Shown: positions 23,728 through 32,959 of the stretch, piece by piece
Layout: the number at the start of each line of letters is the position of its first letter
How positions within the stretch are numbered: position 1 is the stretch's first letter
From: Flavobacteriaceae bacterium Ga0077528
GTDB lineage: Bacteria > Bacteroidota > Bacteroidia > Flavobacteriales > Flavobacteriaceae
Direction of reading: 5' to 3'
Assembly (NCBI GenBank): GCA_001464475.1
Contig: LNDX01000001.1
Location: forward strand, 806,001 to 870,000
Length of the DNA stretch: 64,000 nucleotides
The notes under the pieces: generated by a model
What the model was told of the DNA's origin: nothing
Databases searched by the model: none
The model's input: the letters and a program-made list of their open reading frames with translations, nothing else
Made by a program: the position numbers and the translations under genes

Positions 23728-26349
23728 TTACGGAGTTGTTGTAGGAGCTGGTTTTTCTTTTTTCTTCAACCAACCATTCAATAAATCTTTGGCTTTGGTT
23801 TTAACTTCCTGTTTCACTTCTTCTTTTGTTGCAGGGACTTTAGTTTTTGTAGTATCGCCAGGTTTTTTGTTTTTATTGATTAGATTTTCTAATTCATTTT
23901 TTCCTTTTCCTATTAATTGTGCTTTTTGTTGCTTTACTAAATTGTTTACTAAAGTTGTGGTTGCAGATTTAACATCTGTAGTGATTTTTGGTGTTGTAAA
24001 CGAACCTCCAAGAATTGCGTTAACAGGAATATTTTCCAATTTAGCTGCATTAGCAGGTGTTAGCTTAGTAATTAAATTATTTACCTCAGGTCCAAGATAT
24101 TTTGCAGGAACGTCAAATTTTAAATTGTAATTCATCAACTGGTCAAAACCATGCGTTCCGCCTACCGTTACTTTAATGTCTTGGTATTTTAAATCAAATG
24201 GTTTTACAGTAACTTTTCCATCTTTAAATGTTAAAGCCGCTTTCAAATCGTTTAAATTTAATTTTTTCAAATCGATAAAATTCAAATTGGAATCCAAAGC
24301 ACTCAAAAGGGTTGAATTACTCGAATTTACAGTTGTTGACAACAATTGACCTAATAAATCTCCAGATAATGTTTTTAAATCAGGAGTCATTTCATTAGCA
24401 TCTAAATTTCCTGATAATTTGATAGTTGAATTTAATTTTCCGTTAATGATTCCTGCAATTGGTGCAATTTTTTTCAACATGTCCAATTGGGTAAAACTAT
24501 CTGCAATATTTACTTGATTCAACCCAAGATTCATGTTGAAAGTTGGTATTTTTGCTTTGGTAGAAACCATTCCGTTTACGCCAATCGAACCGCCAAAAAT
24601 ATTGGTTTTCACATTTTGTAAAGTCACAGCTTGGTCTTTTACAATCAATTTTCCGGAAACATCTTTCAAAGTTAAATTATCATATAAAACCGTGTTAGCT
24701 TTTGCTGTAAGCGAACAATCCAAGAATGCAGGAATTTTCATCGCCTCAGTTTTTGCTTTCGTTTCTGTTTTAGCAGTTGGCTCTGCGGTAGTCATAAAAT
24801 CGGAAACCGCAAGTTGATTAGAGCTTAAGTTGAAGTTTCCTTGCAAATTCTGATTTCTGAAAATAAATCCGTAGAAATTTTCTAAGACTCCAGTTACATT
24901 CATATCGCTTTTTCCAGTAGTAGCTTTAAATTCTTGAAGATTAACACGACTCGGATTGAATTGAACAATTGCGCTATTAATATTCATCGATTTGCCGTTT
25001 TCATCCACATATTTAAATCCAGTTAAGTTGATATTTCCAGCATTATTGATGTTCTGGTACTGACTTTTTTCAACCGAAGCCATATCAAATTTGGTGGTAA
25101 CATCAGCTTTCAAAATTCCAGAAAGTGGTTTTTCTAATTTTATAGGATACGCTTTTGAAAGATTTCCTAAATTGATTGTTCCTTTCAATGCGGCGTCAAC
25201 CAAAGCATTTGTTGCCACGTTTTTTATGTTTGCTTTAGCGTTAAAAACATCTTGATCAATAGAAAATGATAGTTTGTCTAAATTCACATAAGTATCATTC
25301 ATTACACCAGTTTCATTGATGATTTTAGTATCAATAATAATGTTTTTAACCGATTTTGGTAAATCAGGATATTGAAATGAAGCATTATTAGAAGCAATAG
25401 CAATATTAAATTTAGGAACGGTTGTATCAGTCAACATTCCTTTTGCAAAACCAGTAACGGTAAAATCACCAGAAGTTTTTACATTATCCAAACTACTTGC
25501 ATAAGCTGAAGGAATCAATCCTAAGAAGTTTTTAAATGATGAAGTAGGTGTTTTAAAAGTCAAATCATATAATTGTCCTGCATCCACTAATTGAATAAAT
25601 CCGTTGAATTCTAATGGCAATTCGTTGATTTTTGCTTTGTTTTCCTTGAAAGTATATTTGCTATTTTTTAAGTCAATTCCGAGAATGGCATCCAAAGAAA
25701 CATTAATATTATTCATATAATTTACTTTGTCCATGTTCAATGAAACTTTGGCTGTAGTTTTAGTATCTAAATCTAAAACATCATTTGTAAAATCGCCAGT
25801 TCCAGAATGATTGATGCTGTCAAGAACCATCGAAATTTTAGAGGATTCATCAAAATATTTGAACTTGAAATTTTCAACATCGTATTCTTTAATTTTTAAA
25901 GCAAGTGGTTTGCTTTTCCCATCGTCTGTTTTTTGGTCTTGATTTTTTAAAGCAATGTCAAAATTTCCAACGCCATCTTTATTGAAAATGATATTAATTA
26001 ATCCGTTTTTGGAAGAAATAGCATCGATATTTAATGGTTCGTTATCGCCATTAAACAATTCCATCACCGACATTTTTAAATTTAATTCTTTGAATGAAAC
26101 CAAAGTGTCACCTTCAAATGGTGCTTTGTTTACAATAGATAAATTTTCCATAGCCACATTTGCATTTGGAAAACTTTTAAACAAACTCAAATCAGCATCG
26201 GTAAAAGCTACTTTTGCATCAACACTTTCATTGATAGATTTTAAAATTTTAGCTTTTATTTGATCTTCAAATAAATACGGAATTGCAAAAGCTGATACAA
26301 CTAATAACAACAATACAATTCCAACGATTTTTAAAATTTTCTTTACCAT
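23728..26349 (-). CDS. AsmA-like envelope protein
   Basis: An 873-residue protein anchored by one N-terminal membrane helix (residues 5-27, ILKIVGIVLLLLVVSAFAIPY), with the remainder expected in the periplasm. The start, DQIKAKILKSINESVDAKVAFTDADLSLFKSFPNANVAMENLSIVNKAP in pieces, is the AsmA N-terminal domain; many beta-strand repeats follow, and the C-terminal AsmA domain is around residues 590-780 (ISGKLNSTIKLSG, DLLGQLLSTTVNSSNS, LTFKDGKVTVKPFDLKYQDIKVTVGGTHG). The last ~60 residues are Lys/Thr/Pro-rich. AsmA-like proteins are thought to form lipid-conducting grooves to the outer membrane; that role here is inference. Confidence 0.87.
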   Translation of the reverse strand: MVKKILKIVGIVLLLLVVSAFAIPYLFEDQIKAKILKSINESVDAKVAFTDADLSLFKSFPNANVAMENLSIVNKAPFEGDTLVSFKELNLKMSVMELFNGDNEPLNIDAISSKNGLINIIFNKDGVGNFDIALKNQDQKTDDGKSKPLALKIKEYDVENFKFKYFDESSKISMVLDSINHSGTGDFTNDVLDLDTKTTAKVSLNMDKVNYMNNINVSLDAILGIDLKNSKYTFKENKAKINELPLEFNGFIQLVDAGQLYDLTFKTPTSSFKNFLGLIPSAYASSLDNVKTSGDFTVTGFAKGMLTDTTVPKFNIAIASNNASFQYPDLPKSVKNIIIDTKIINETGVMNDTYVNLDKLSFSIDQDVFNAKANIKNVATNALVDAALKGTINLGNLSKAYPIKLEKPLSGILKADVTTKFDMASVEKSQYQNINNAGNINLTGFKYVDENGKSMNINSAIVQFNPSRVNLQEFKATTGKSDMNVTGVLENFYGFIFRNQNLQGNFNLSSNQLAVSDFMTTAEPTAKTETKAKTEAMKIPAFLDCSLTAKANTVLYDNLTLKDVSGKLIVKDQAVTLQNVKTNIFGGSIGVNGMVSTKAKIPTFNMNLGLNQVNIADSFTQLDMLKKIAPIAGIINGKLNSTIKLSGNLDANEMTPDLKTLSGDLLGQLLSTTVNSSNSTLLSALDSNLNFIDLKKLNLNDLKAALTFKDGKVTVKPFDLKYQDIKVTVGGTHGFDQLMNYNLKFDVPAKYLGPEVNNLITKLTPANAAKLENIPVNAILGGSFTTPKITTDVKSATTTLVNNLVKQQKAQLIGKGKNELENLINKNKKPGDTTKTKVPATKEEVKQEVKTKAKDLLNGWLKKKEKPAPTTTP

Positions 26350-26504
26350 AATGATTCACTATTTATTCAACTAATTCAATGCAAATATCTTGCCTTTCTA
26401 AAAACAATCAACAAATTTAGTGTTTTAGGATGGTTTTAGTTTGTAAAATTGTCATAAAATGTTTCATTATTTCCTTGATGTAGAACAACTTTTACAAATA
26501 AAAA

Positions 26505-26532
26505 ATCCGTCTCATTTTTCAATAAGACGGAT
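26505..26532 (-). terminator. Terminator after sppA
   Basis: 8-bp stem ATCCGTCT / AGACGGAT with a 12-base loop; on the minus strand it is followed by TTTTTATTTG. The rest of the 211-base gap 26350-26560 shows nothing else. Confidence 0.75.
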
Positions 26533-26560
26533 AAAAACAACTAACCCAATCGTTTTTTGA

Positions 26561-28327
26561 TTAATTAATTTTCAACTCATAAGCCATTCTTGCCTGAACG
26601 CCTTTTTGGTTGGTCATTTGTTTTATTTGTTGAAGTACTTTATAATTTTGCTCTCCAATTTCTTCTTTTATAATAGCTTGACGTGATTGTGCAAATCCAA
26701 ATTGTGCTAAAACATCTTCAAAACTTTTTTCATATTCAGGGAAATTTTGAATTCTATATTTTGATGTTTTTCCAAGTTTAGCTGCTTCTTTTATAGCTTC
26801 ATCCATTCCGCCAATTTTATCAACTAAACCAATTCTTAAAGCATCTTGACCACTCCAAACTCTACCTTGACCAATTGCATCAACTTGCTCGAAAGTTAAT
26901 TTTCTTCCAGCAGCAACTCGATTTACAAATGTGGAGTAAATTTTTTCAACACCTTCTTGAGCAAAACCGCGATAGTTTTCATCTAAAGGCATAAACGGAC
27001 TATAACCTGCAGCATTGGTATGTGTTTTTACTTGTTCGATGTCTAAACCAATTTTATCGGCTGCAACTGTAAAGTTTGGTAAAACTCCAAAAACTCCAAT
27101 CGAACCAGTAATTGTATTAGCTTCAGCAAAAATCTTGTTTGCATTACAAGCAATATAGTAACCACCAGAAGCTGCATAATTTCCCATAGAAACTACGACA
27201 GGTTTTACTTTTTTAGTCAATTCGATTTCTCTCCAAATTAATTCCGATGTTAAAGCGCTTCCACCAGGAGAATCGATTCTTAAAACCACTGATTTTACAT
27301 TTTTATCAGCACGAGCTTCTTGCAAAGAACGACGCATCGCACCTTCTCCAATAAGATTTACATCACCTTCACCGCTACCAATTTCGCCTTGAGCATAAAT
27401 GATAGCAATTTTATCCTTAGTTGAATAATCTTTTGATGTTGAAGCAACTTTTTCAGCATAATCTTCAATTGAAACTCTATCGTAATCATCGTCTGAATCA
27501 ACTTTTAAAGCTTTTTTGATATCGTTATGATAAACATCTTCGTAAGCAATAATGTCGATTAATTTTTCAGCTTTTGCCATTTGTGGTGTTCTTGCTAAAA
27601 GTCCGTCAGCAACTTGATTTAATCGTGCAACAGAGATTTTTCTGCTAGCTGCAACATCGGTTACAACCGAATTCCATACAGAAGTTAATAGTTGCGTAGT
27701 TTGTTCTCTATTGGCATCACTCATTTTATTTTCTAAAAATGGTTCTACTGCACTTTTGTATTTTCCATGGCGAATTACTTCCATTTTAACACCCGATTTT
27801 TCTTGTAAATCTTTAAAGAACATCAATTCAGCAGACAAACCTTTAAAGTCTAATTCTCCAATAGGATTCAAATAAATGGTATTGGCAACCGAATTCAAAT
27901 AGTAATCTTTTTGCGAATAAACATCGGCATAAGAATAGATAAATTTCCCAGATTTTTTGAAATCTTCTAAAGCATCACGCAACGCTTTGGTTTGTGCAAT
28001 TCCTAAATTTGAAAAATTGTTTAAAATTGAAATCCCTTTAATATCGGAATCAGTTTTGGCGTATTCAATTGCATTAATTACATCAAATAAGCCGTCATGT
28101 TTGTCCTTATCGTTCAAAAAAGGCATGTCGTCATAATTGGTTTTACCAGCATAATCGTAATTGATTTTAGATAAATCCAACTCGATTACAGAATTACTTT
28201 TAACCGAAACTGTTTCAGAATCTCCGCTACCAGCAATGGCTCCAATCAAGATAATTCCGAAGAAAAAAATCATGCAAAAAATAAATAGTCCAACAATAGT
28301 GGCTAATACATTTCCTAAAAATCTCAT
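26561..28327 (-). CDS. sppA: Signal peptide peptidase SppA (long, 67K type)
   Basis: A 588-residue membrane-anchored serine protease that degrades cleaved signal peptides. One membrane helix lies at residues 8-33. It has two S49 repeats. The catalytic dyad is visible as Lys in GKYKSAVEPF (first half) and Ser in YAASGGYYIACNA (second half), as in E. coli SppA. VLRIDSPGGSALTSELIWREIE and ITGSIGVFGVLPNF are conserved. The length fits the E. coli-type fused form and not the short Bacillus form. It diverges from folK-dNK. Confidence 0.95.
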   Translation of the reverse strand: MRFLGNVLATIVGLFIFCMIFFFGIILIGAIAGSGDSETVSVKSNSVIELDLSKINYDYAGKTNYDDMPFLNDKDKHDGLFDVINAIEYAKTDSDIKGISILNNFSNLGIAQTKALRDALEDFKKSGKFIYSYADVYSQKDYYLNSVANTIYLNPIGELDFKGLSAELMFFKDLQEKSGVKMEVIRHGKYKSAVEPFLENKMSDANREQTTQLLTSVWNSVVTDVAASRKISVARLNQVADGLLARTPQMAKAEKLIDIIAYEDVYHNDIKKALKVDSDDDYDRVSIEDYAEKVASTSKDYSTKDKIAIIYAQGEIGSGEGDVNLIGEGAMRRSLQEARADKNVKSVVLRIDSPGGSALTSELIWREIELTKKVKPVVVSMGNYAASGGYYIACNANKIFAEANTITGSIGVFGVLPNFTVAADKIGLDIEQVKTHTNAAGYSPFMPLDENYRGFAQEGVEKIYSTFVNRVAAGRKLTFEQVDAIGQGRVWSGQDALRIGLVDKIGGMDEAIKEAAKLGKTSKYRIQNFPEYEKSFEDVLAQFGFAQSRQAIIKEEIGEQNYKVLQQIKQMTNQKGVQARMAYELKIN

Positions 28328-28421
28328 AGTAGTTAATTTTACTAATTAGTAGTTAAAAAAGATAATTTGTTACAAACCATTTGATTAAATGTAAAATAAA
28401 AATAGTTATCAACACAAGGCA

Positions 28422-28429
28422 CAAATATA
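28422..28429 (-). promoter_or_regulatory. sppA: -7 box (TATATTTG), possible sppA promoter
   Basis: Exact TAnnTTTG on the minus strand, 94 bases before the sppA ATG, in the divergent gap to the folK fusion. Confidence 0.4.
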
Positions 28430-28466
28430 CTTCAATTCTAAAATTCTTTTAGTTATTTTGCCAAAT

Positions 28467-29600
28467 ATGAATCAGCAACATCAAGTTATACTTTCGCTAG
28501 GCAGTAATCAAGGTAATCGCCTTGAAAACATTGAGCATTGTATTGATTTATTGCATCAAGAGGTTGGAACTGTAGTAAAGGTTTCTTCTTTATTTGAATC
28601 AGATTCTTGGGGTTTTTCTAGCGATTCGTTTTACAATTGCGCCGTTTTAATTCATACGCACAAAAATCCGCAAAAGCTTTTGAAAAATATTTTGAAAGTC
28701 GAGAAAAGGTTGGGTAGAGTTCGAACAGAAAGTTCCGATTATCAACCAAGAGTTATTGACGTCGATATGATTTCTTTTGATGATGAAATTATTGAATCTG
28801 AATCATTACAAATTCCGCACAAACATCTTCAAGACCGACTTTTTGTTTTGTTACCAATGATGGAAGTGGTTTCCGATTGGACGCATCCCATTTCTCAAAA
28901 ATCAATTTCAGATATTTTAAAAAATTGTAAGGATAAAGGAAATTGTATAAAGGTTTCAAAATTGAATGCACCATTGCAAAAAATCAATTTCGACGATTTC
29001 AATTACATTGCTATTGAAGGAAATATTGGCGCAGGAAAAACAACTTTGGTTTCTAAATTGGCAGAAGATTTTAATGCTAAAACGGTTTTAGAACGATTTG
29101 CAGACAATCCGTTTTTACCTAAATTCTATAAAGATCAAAACCGATATGCTTTTCCGCTAGAGATGTCTTTTTTAGCCGATAGATACCAACAAATATCAGA
29201 CGATTTAGCGCAATTTGATTTGTTTAAAGATTTTATAATTGCCGATTATCATATTTTTAAATCTTTAATTTTTGCTAAAGTAACGTTGGCAGAAGATGAA
29301 TATCGATTGTATAAAACGCTTTTTGATATCATTTACAAAGAAATGCCAAAACCAGATTTGTATGTTTATTTATACCAAAATACAGAACGATTATTGGCAA
29401 ATATCAAGCGAAGAGGAAGAAGTTACGAACAAGAAATTCCAGCAGATTATTTAGAAAAAATCAATAATGGTTATCTCGATTATATCAAAACTCAGAAAGA
29501 TTTGAATGTACTTATAGTAGACGTTTCTGAAAGAGATTTTGTAAAAAATCAAGAAGATTATATTTTCATTCTTGATGAAATTAAGAAGAAGTTGAATTAA
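28467..29600 (+). CDS. folK: Fusion: HPPK (FolK) and deoxynucleoside kinase
   Basis: A 377-residue bifunctional protein. Residues ~1-165 are 6-hydroxymethyl-7,8-dihydropterin pyrophosphokinase of folate synthesis (VILSLGSNQGNRLENIEHCI, VEKRLGRVRTESSDYQPRVIDVDMISFD in pieces, IPHKHLQDRLFVLLPMMEV). Residues ~175-377 are a deoxynucleoside kinase with P-loop GNIGAGKTT at about 182-190, ERFADNPFLPKFYKD, FLADRYQQ and the lid Arg segment NIKRRGRSYEQEI. The ATG at 28467 is preferred over an upstream TTG in frame. Such fusions occur in flavobacteria and the kinase half has been linked there to deoxyadenosine salvage; the nucleoside specificity here is not readable. The stop overlaps the convergent gene's stop as TTAA. 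Confidence 0.93.
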   Translation: MNQQHQVILSLGSNQGNRLENIEHCIDLLHQEVGTVVKVSSLFESDSWGFSSDSFYNCAVLIHTHKNPQKLLKNILKVEKRLGRVRTESSDYQPRVIDVDMISFDDEIIESESLQIPHKHLQDRLFVLLPMMEVVSDWTHPISQKSISDILKNCKDKGNCIKVSKLNAPLQKINFDDFNYIAIEGNIGAGKTTLVSKLAEDFNAKTVLERFADNPFLPKFYKDQNRYAFPLEMSFLADRYQQISDDLAQFDLFKDFIIADYHIFKSLIFAKVTLAEDEYRLYKTLFDIIYKEMPKPDLYVYLYQNTERLLANIKRRGRSYEQEIPADYLEKINNGYLDYIKTQKDLNVLIVDVSERDFVKNQEDYIFILDEIKKKLN

Positions 29601-31651
29601 CGCTTTAAGGAAAAATGACCTTTTATTTCTGGAGTGTTTTCATCCTTTTTAAACGTAAACCAATAATCGTCAGATGGTAAAAGTTGGTTGTTTAAAGTGC
29701 CATCCCAATTATTATCTATAGCATTCAGTTGTTTAATTAACTTTCCGTAGCGATTAAAAATCGAAACTTTTGCTTTTGGATAATAAATTAAACCCTTGAT
29801 TGTCCAATTGTCATTAAATCCATCTCCATTTGGAGTAAAAAAATTAGGGATTGTAATTACTGCAAATTCTTTGAAATCAAAACCACAATTGTTTTTTCCT
29901 CGAACTATAGCATTATAAATTCCGCCATCAGAAACGGTAAATACATTAGATGTTTGAAAACTCACACCGTCAATGGAGTATTCATAATCTCCAGAAGTTG
30001 AAACGATAATTGTTGCAGTTGTACCATTAATCAAAACGTCATCAATAACAGGAAGGTCATTTTGAGTTACTGTAAATGTCTTTGTACTAGAACAACCCTG
30101 TGGAGTCAAATCGGTTACCAAAACAGAATAAATGCCAGGAGAAGCAATGGTAATTGTATTGGTAGTTTCAGATGTTGACCACAAATAAGAAACATTGTTA
30201 ATTCCTGCGTTTAAAGTAAGTGTTTCGTTTTCACAAAGTGAAAGATTTTCATCAACAACTATAGGTTTTGAAATTACTTGAACATTTATAGCAATTCTTC
30301 CAATTGAAAGACAACCATTGTTGTTTCCTTCAATGTAATAAGTAGTGTTTTGTGTTAATGTTGGAGTTGTAAAACTGGTTCCTGTAACTAAAGGAGTTAT
30401 GCTAGTTAAAGACGAATACCAATTTATTACTCCTGATGAAGTAGAAGCATTAAGTGTCGTTGCTGTGTTTTCGCAAATACTTAAATTAGTATTAGTAGTT
30501 AAAATAGGTGTTGTATTAACAGAAGCAGTTACGGCAGTTCTAACATTTGAAGTACATCCAATAGGAGAGGCATCTGCAAAATATGTAGTGGTTGAATTTA
30601 AAAAAGGAGTAGTGAAAGTTGTTCCTGTTGCAATTGGCATTCCTCCTGTTGCAGAAGTATACCAATTAATTACTGGAACATTTGCAGTCGCTCCAAGAGT
30701 TACCACTCCAGGATTGCAAATTTCTGCGGCTGTTGTTGAGATAATACTTGGGATAGTTATTGTTGTGCTTGTAGAAATTTGAATTATTGGATCGCCTGGC
30801 ATTCCTCCATATTCTACAATGTATCCTTTGGGTTGATAATCACCGCTAGGTTCACCAGTATTGGAAATGTCATTCCACGAACCAGGAATTCCAACACCTG
30901 GAGCAGTGATATGAGTATAATCTTCATCACCACTACTGTTTGGTTCACCTGTATTCCAAAAAGTAAAAGCAAAAGCAGTTCCTGCCTCTGGTCCGGTCAT
31001 CCATCTCCAAACACCTTCTTGTTGTTCATCGCTTCCTCCAATCCAACCTGCACCGGCTGATTGTTCTCCAGCAAGTTGTGCTTCGTCTGCTGCCGTTATT
31101 GTAGCTAAATAGCCTTGAATTCCGTAGTAAAAGTTGGTAGTAGCGGCAACTCTAGCATCAGACCAAGTTATTCCGATATTGGGAATATATTGATAATAAT
31201 GTCCATTTGAAGGTAAATAATTGGCTTGGCCAATTGAAATAGAAAAAGTTCTAACGCCACTTGGATTAGTAGCATTGCTAAAATATTCAACATCTTCAAT
31301 TGCAGCTTCTAGTTCTGCGTAGGTAGGTTGACTAAATAGACCAATCAAAGTTAATTTTCCTGTATTACTGTCCCAACTACTATTAATTGTAGGATGCGAA
31401 CCAGTAAGAGTCAATATATCTTCACCAGAAACATATCCGGATGAAATTTGAATATAGATAGCGGTAACACCAGGATCATCGGGATCAACAATAGTCATAT
31501 TTGTAACTATTTTCATTGAAGTTCCAGGACAGTATATTTGGTTCCCGGTTGCTGTTAAAATTGGAGCGACATTAGATGTTTGAGCTTTCGTAGAAGGCCC
31601 AATTAGTAATAAAAATAAAACAAATATTTTAGTTATGTTTTTTATTTTCAC
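29597..31651 (-). CDS. T9SS surface protein: C-type lectin-like domain, Ig-like repeats, type B sorting domain
   Basis: A 684-residue secreted protein with signal peptide MKIKNITKIFVLFLLLIGPSTKAQ. Residues ~25-130 resemble a cadherin-like/tandem beta domain. Residues ~150-280 form a C-type lectin-like domain: TWSDARVAATTNFYYGIQGYLATIT, WIGGSDEQQEGVWRWMTG, FWNTGEPNSSGDEDYTHI and WNDISN. Two Ig-like domains with near-identical layout follow (INWYTSATGGMPIATGTTFTTP and INWYSSLTSITPLVTGTSFTTP), then a third PKD/Ig-like region. The C-terminal ~85 residues are the gliding-motility/CHU_C type B T9SS domain: FFTPNGDGFNDNWTIKG, VSIFNRYGKLIKQL, NWDGTLNNQLLPSDDYWF. A surface adhesin or carbohydrate-binding role is inferred. 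Confidence 0.9.
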   Translation of the reverse strand: MKIKNITKIFVLFLLLIGPSTKAQTSNVAPILTATGNQIYCPGTSMKIVTNMTIVDPDDPGVTAIYIQISSGYVSGEDILTLTGSHPTINSSWDSNTGKLTLIGLFSQPTYAELEAAIEDVEYFSNATNPSGVRTFSISIGQANYLPSNGHYYQYIPNIGITWSDARVAATTNFYYGIQGYLATITAADEAQLAGEQSAGAGWIGGSDEQQEGVWRWMTGPEAGTAFAFTFWNTGEPNSSGDEDYTHITAPGVGIPGSWNDISNTGEPSGDYQPKGYIVEYGGMPGDPIIQISTSTTITIPSIISTTAAEICNPGVVTLGATANVPVINWYTSATGGMPIATGTTFTTPFLNSTTTYFADASPIGCTSNVRTAVTASVNTTPILTTNTNLSICENTATTLNASTSSGVINWYSSLTSITPLVTGTSFTTPTLTQNTTYYIEGNNNGCLSIGRIAINVQVISKPIVVDENLSLCENETLTLNAGINNVSYLWSTSETTNTITIASPGIYSVLVTDLTPQGCSSTKTFTVTQNDLPVIDDVLINGTTATIIVSTSGDYEYSIDGVSFQTSNVFTVSDGGIYNAIVRGKNNCGFDFKEFAVITIPNFFTPNGDGFNDNWTIKGLIYYPKAKVSIFNRYGKLIKQLNAIDNNWDGTLNNQLLPSDDYWFTFKKDENTPEIKGHFSLKR

Positions 31652-31655
31652 AAGA

Positions 31656-32189
31656 TTAAAGAGTGTTTATTTTTTGAAATAAATCCCAAACTACTATTCC
31701 TGTACTTACCGATATATTTAATGAATGTTTACTTCCTAATTGTGGAATTTCTATAACGCCATCACTTAAATCAATAGCTTCTTGTGAAACTCCAAACACT
31801 TCATTTCCGAAAACTAATGCGTATTTTTTTTCTTTTTCAGGTTTAAAATCATCTAAGAATATAGCATTTTCAACTTGCTCAATAGCATAAACAGAAATGC
31901 CTTCTTTTTTAAGGTTTTCAATAACTTCAATAACACTTTTATTGTGTTCCCAGGCGACGGTTTCAGTTGCTCCAAGTGCGGTTTTATGAATTTCTTTGTT
32001 TGGAGGTGTTGCGGTTATTCCGCAGAGATAAATTTTTTCAATTAGAAATGCATCAGAAGTTCTAAATACCGAGCCAATATTGTGAAGACTTCTAATATCG
32101 TCTAAGACAATGATTATTGGTGTTTTTTCAGCTTGTTTAAAATCTTCAACCGATTTTCTTTCAAGTTCGCTGTTTTCTAATTTTCGCAT
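31656..32189 (-). CDS. TrmH/SpoU-family RNA 2'-O-methyltransferase
   Basis: A 177-residue SPOUT-class methyltransferase. The three SpoU motifs are visible: LDDIRSLHNIGSVFRTSDAF (motif 1), KKYALVFGNEVFGVSQEAID (motif 2) and IEIPQLGSKHSLNISVSTGIVVWDLF in pieces (motif 3). The trefoil-knot fold binds S-adenosylmethionine and methylates a tRNA or rRNA ribose; the target cannot be read. I start at the ATG at 32189. The longer frame from 32216 would begin inside the T-tract of the terminator at 32214-32251, so it is unlikely. It lies 4 bases before the T9SS adhesin gene. Confidence 0.9.
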   Translation of the reverse strand: MRKLENSELERKSVEDFKQAEKTPIIIVLDDIRSLHNIGSVFRTSDAFLIEKIYLCGITATPPNKEIHKTALGATETVAWEHNKSVIEVIENLKKEGISVYAIEQVENAIFLDDFKPEKEKKYALVFGNEVFGVSQEAIDLSDGVIEIPQLGSKHSLNISVSTGIVVWDLFQKINTL

Positions 32190-32213
32190 TTCTAATTTTT
32201 TTGTAAAGGTATT

Positions 32214-32251
32214 CAAAAAAAAAGCTTCCGAAAATCGGAAGCTCTTTTTTT
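32214..32251 (-). terminator. Terminator of the DUF1573 gene
   Basis: Perfect 9-bp stem AGCTTCCGA / TCGGAAGCT (32223-32231, 32235-32243) with an AAA loop, A-tract left and T-tract right. On the minus strand it follows the DUF1573 stop. Confidence 0.88.
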
Positions 32252-32265
32252 ATGAGGAAAAAATA

Positions 32266-32805
32266 TTAGCTTTTAGTCTCTGTTGCTGGAGTAGCAGGAG
32301 CATCTGGAAGAACATTACCTTTAATAGTAATAATTTTTGTAGATTTTCCTGTTGGAACCGGAGCAGCACCTGGAGTTGTTGAAGGAGTAGTTACTGGAGT
32401 AACATTTGAACCTACAGCATTAGAAGTTACAGTTACTGTTTTAGTAAATGGACCAACTCTGCTAGTATCGTATTTAACTCCAATTTTACCTGTTTCTCCT
32501 GGTTGAATTGGTTTTTCTGGTTTAGATGGTACTGTACAACCACAAGATCCTTGAGTATTTTCAATAACTAAAGGTTTGTTTCCATTATTTGTGAAAACAA
32601 ATTCTCTTTGTCCGTCAGCATTGTGTGGAATACTTCCATAATCAATAGTTTCATTTTCAAAAACCATTCCTGCACCATCAACTTTAGGAGTTTCAACTTT
32701 AGTTGCTACCGCTTTCTTAGCTTTTTTTGCTTTAGATTTTGTTTGAGCATTTGCAGAAGTTAAACTGAAAACTGCTAAAACTGCTACTAGTAATATTTTT
32801 TTCAT
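32266..32805 (-). CDS. DUF1573 secreted protein
   Basis: A 179-residue exported protein with signal peptide MKKILLVAVLAVFSLTSANAQ, a basic Lys/Ala linker (TKSKAKKAKKAV), and an Ig/MSP-like DUF1573 domain: FENETIDYGSIPHNADGQREFVFTNNG in pieces, KPLVIENTQGSCGCTVPSKP, QPGETGKIGVKYDTSRVGPFTKTVTVTSN, ending ITIKGNVLP. The SCGCTVP motif with two Cys is the family hallmark. A Thr/Pro/Ser-rich insertion (NVTPVTTPSTTPGAAPVP) splits the last hairpin, where related proteins have a short turn. The function of DUF1573 proteins is unknown to me. Confidence 0.87.
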   Translation of the reverse strand: MKKILLVAVLAVFSLTSANAQTKSKAKKAKKAVATKVETPKVDGAGMVFENETIDYGSIPHNADGQREFVFTNNGNKPLVIENTQGSCGCTVPSKPEKPIQPGETGKIGVKYDTSRVGPFTKTVTVTSNAVGSNVTPVTTPSTTPGAAPVPTGKSTKIITIKGNVLPDAPATPATETKS

Positions 32806-32833
32806 TTTTTATAAAATTAATAATTTAACAAGA

Positions 32834-32867
32834 CAAATTTATATAAAAAAAAGTTCAAGAGTCACAA
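32834..32867 (-). promoter_or_regulatory. Promoter of the DUF1573 gene (TTG-N23-TAAATTTG)
   Basis: On the minus strand TTG (32867-32865) is followed after 23 bases by TAAATTTG (32841-32834), 28 bases before the ATG. Confidence 0.55.
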
Positions 32868-32959
32868 TGAAACTTAAATTTTTATTAAATGAATTGTTAA
32901 TGATAAAATTTAATATTAAATAATTAAATTCGTAAGCTAAAATTAAAATTATAAAACCA

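Noticed and set aside
30345..30782. 145-residue plus frame antisense to the T9SS adhesin
   Set aside because: No start context, promoter or domain; explained by the Val/Thr-rich codons of the sense gene.
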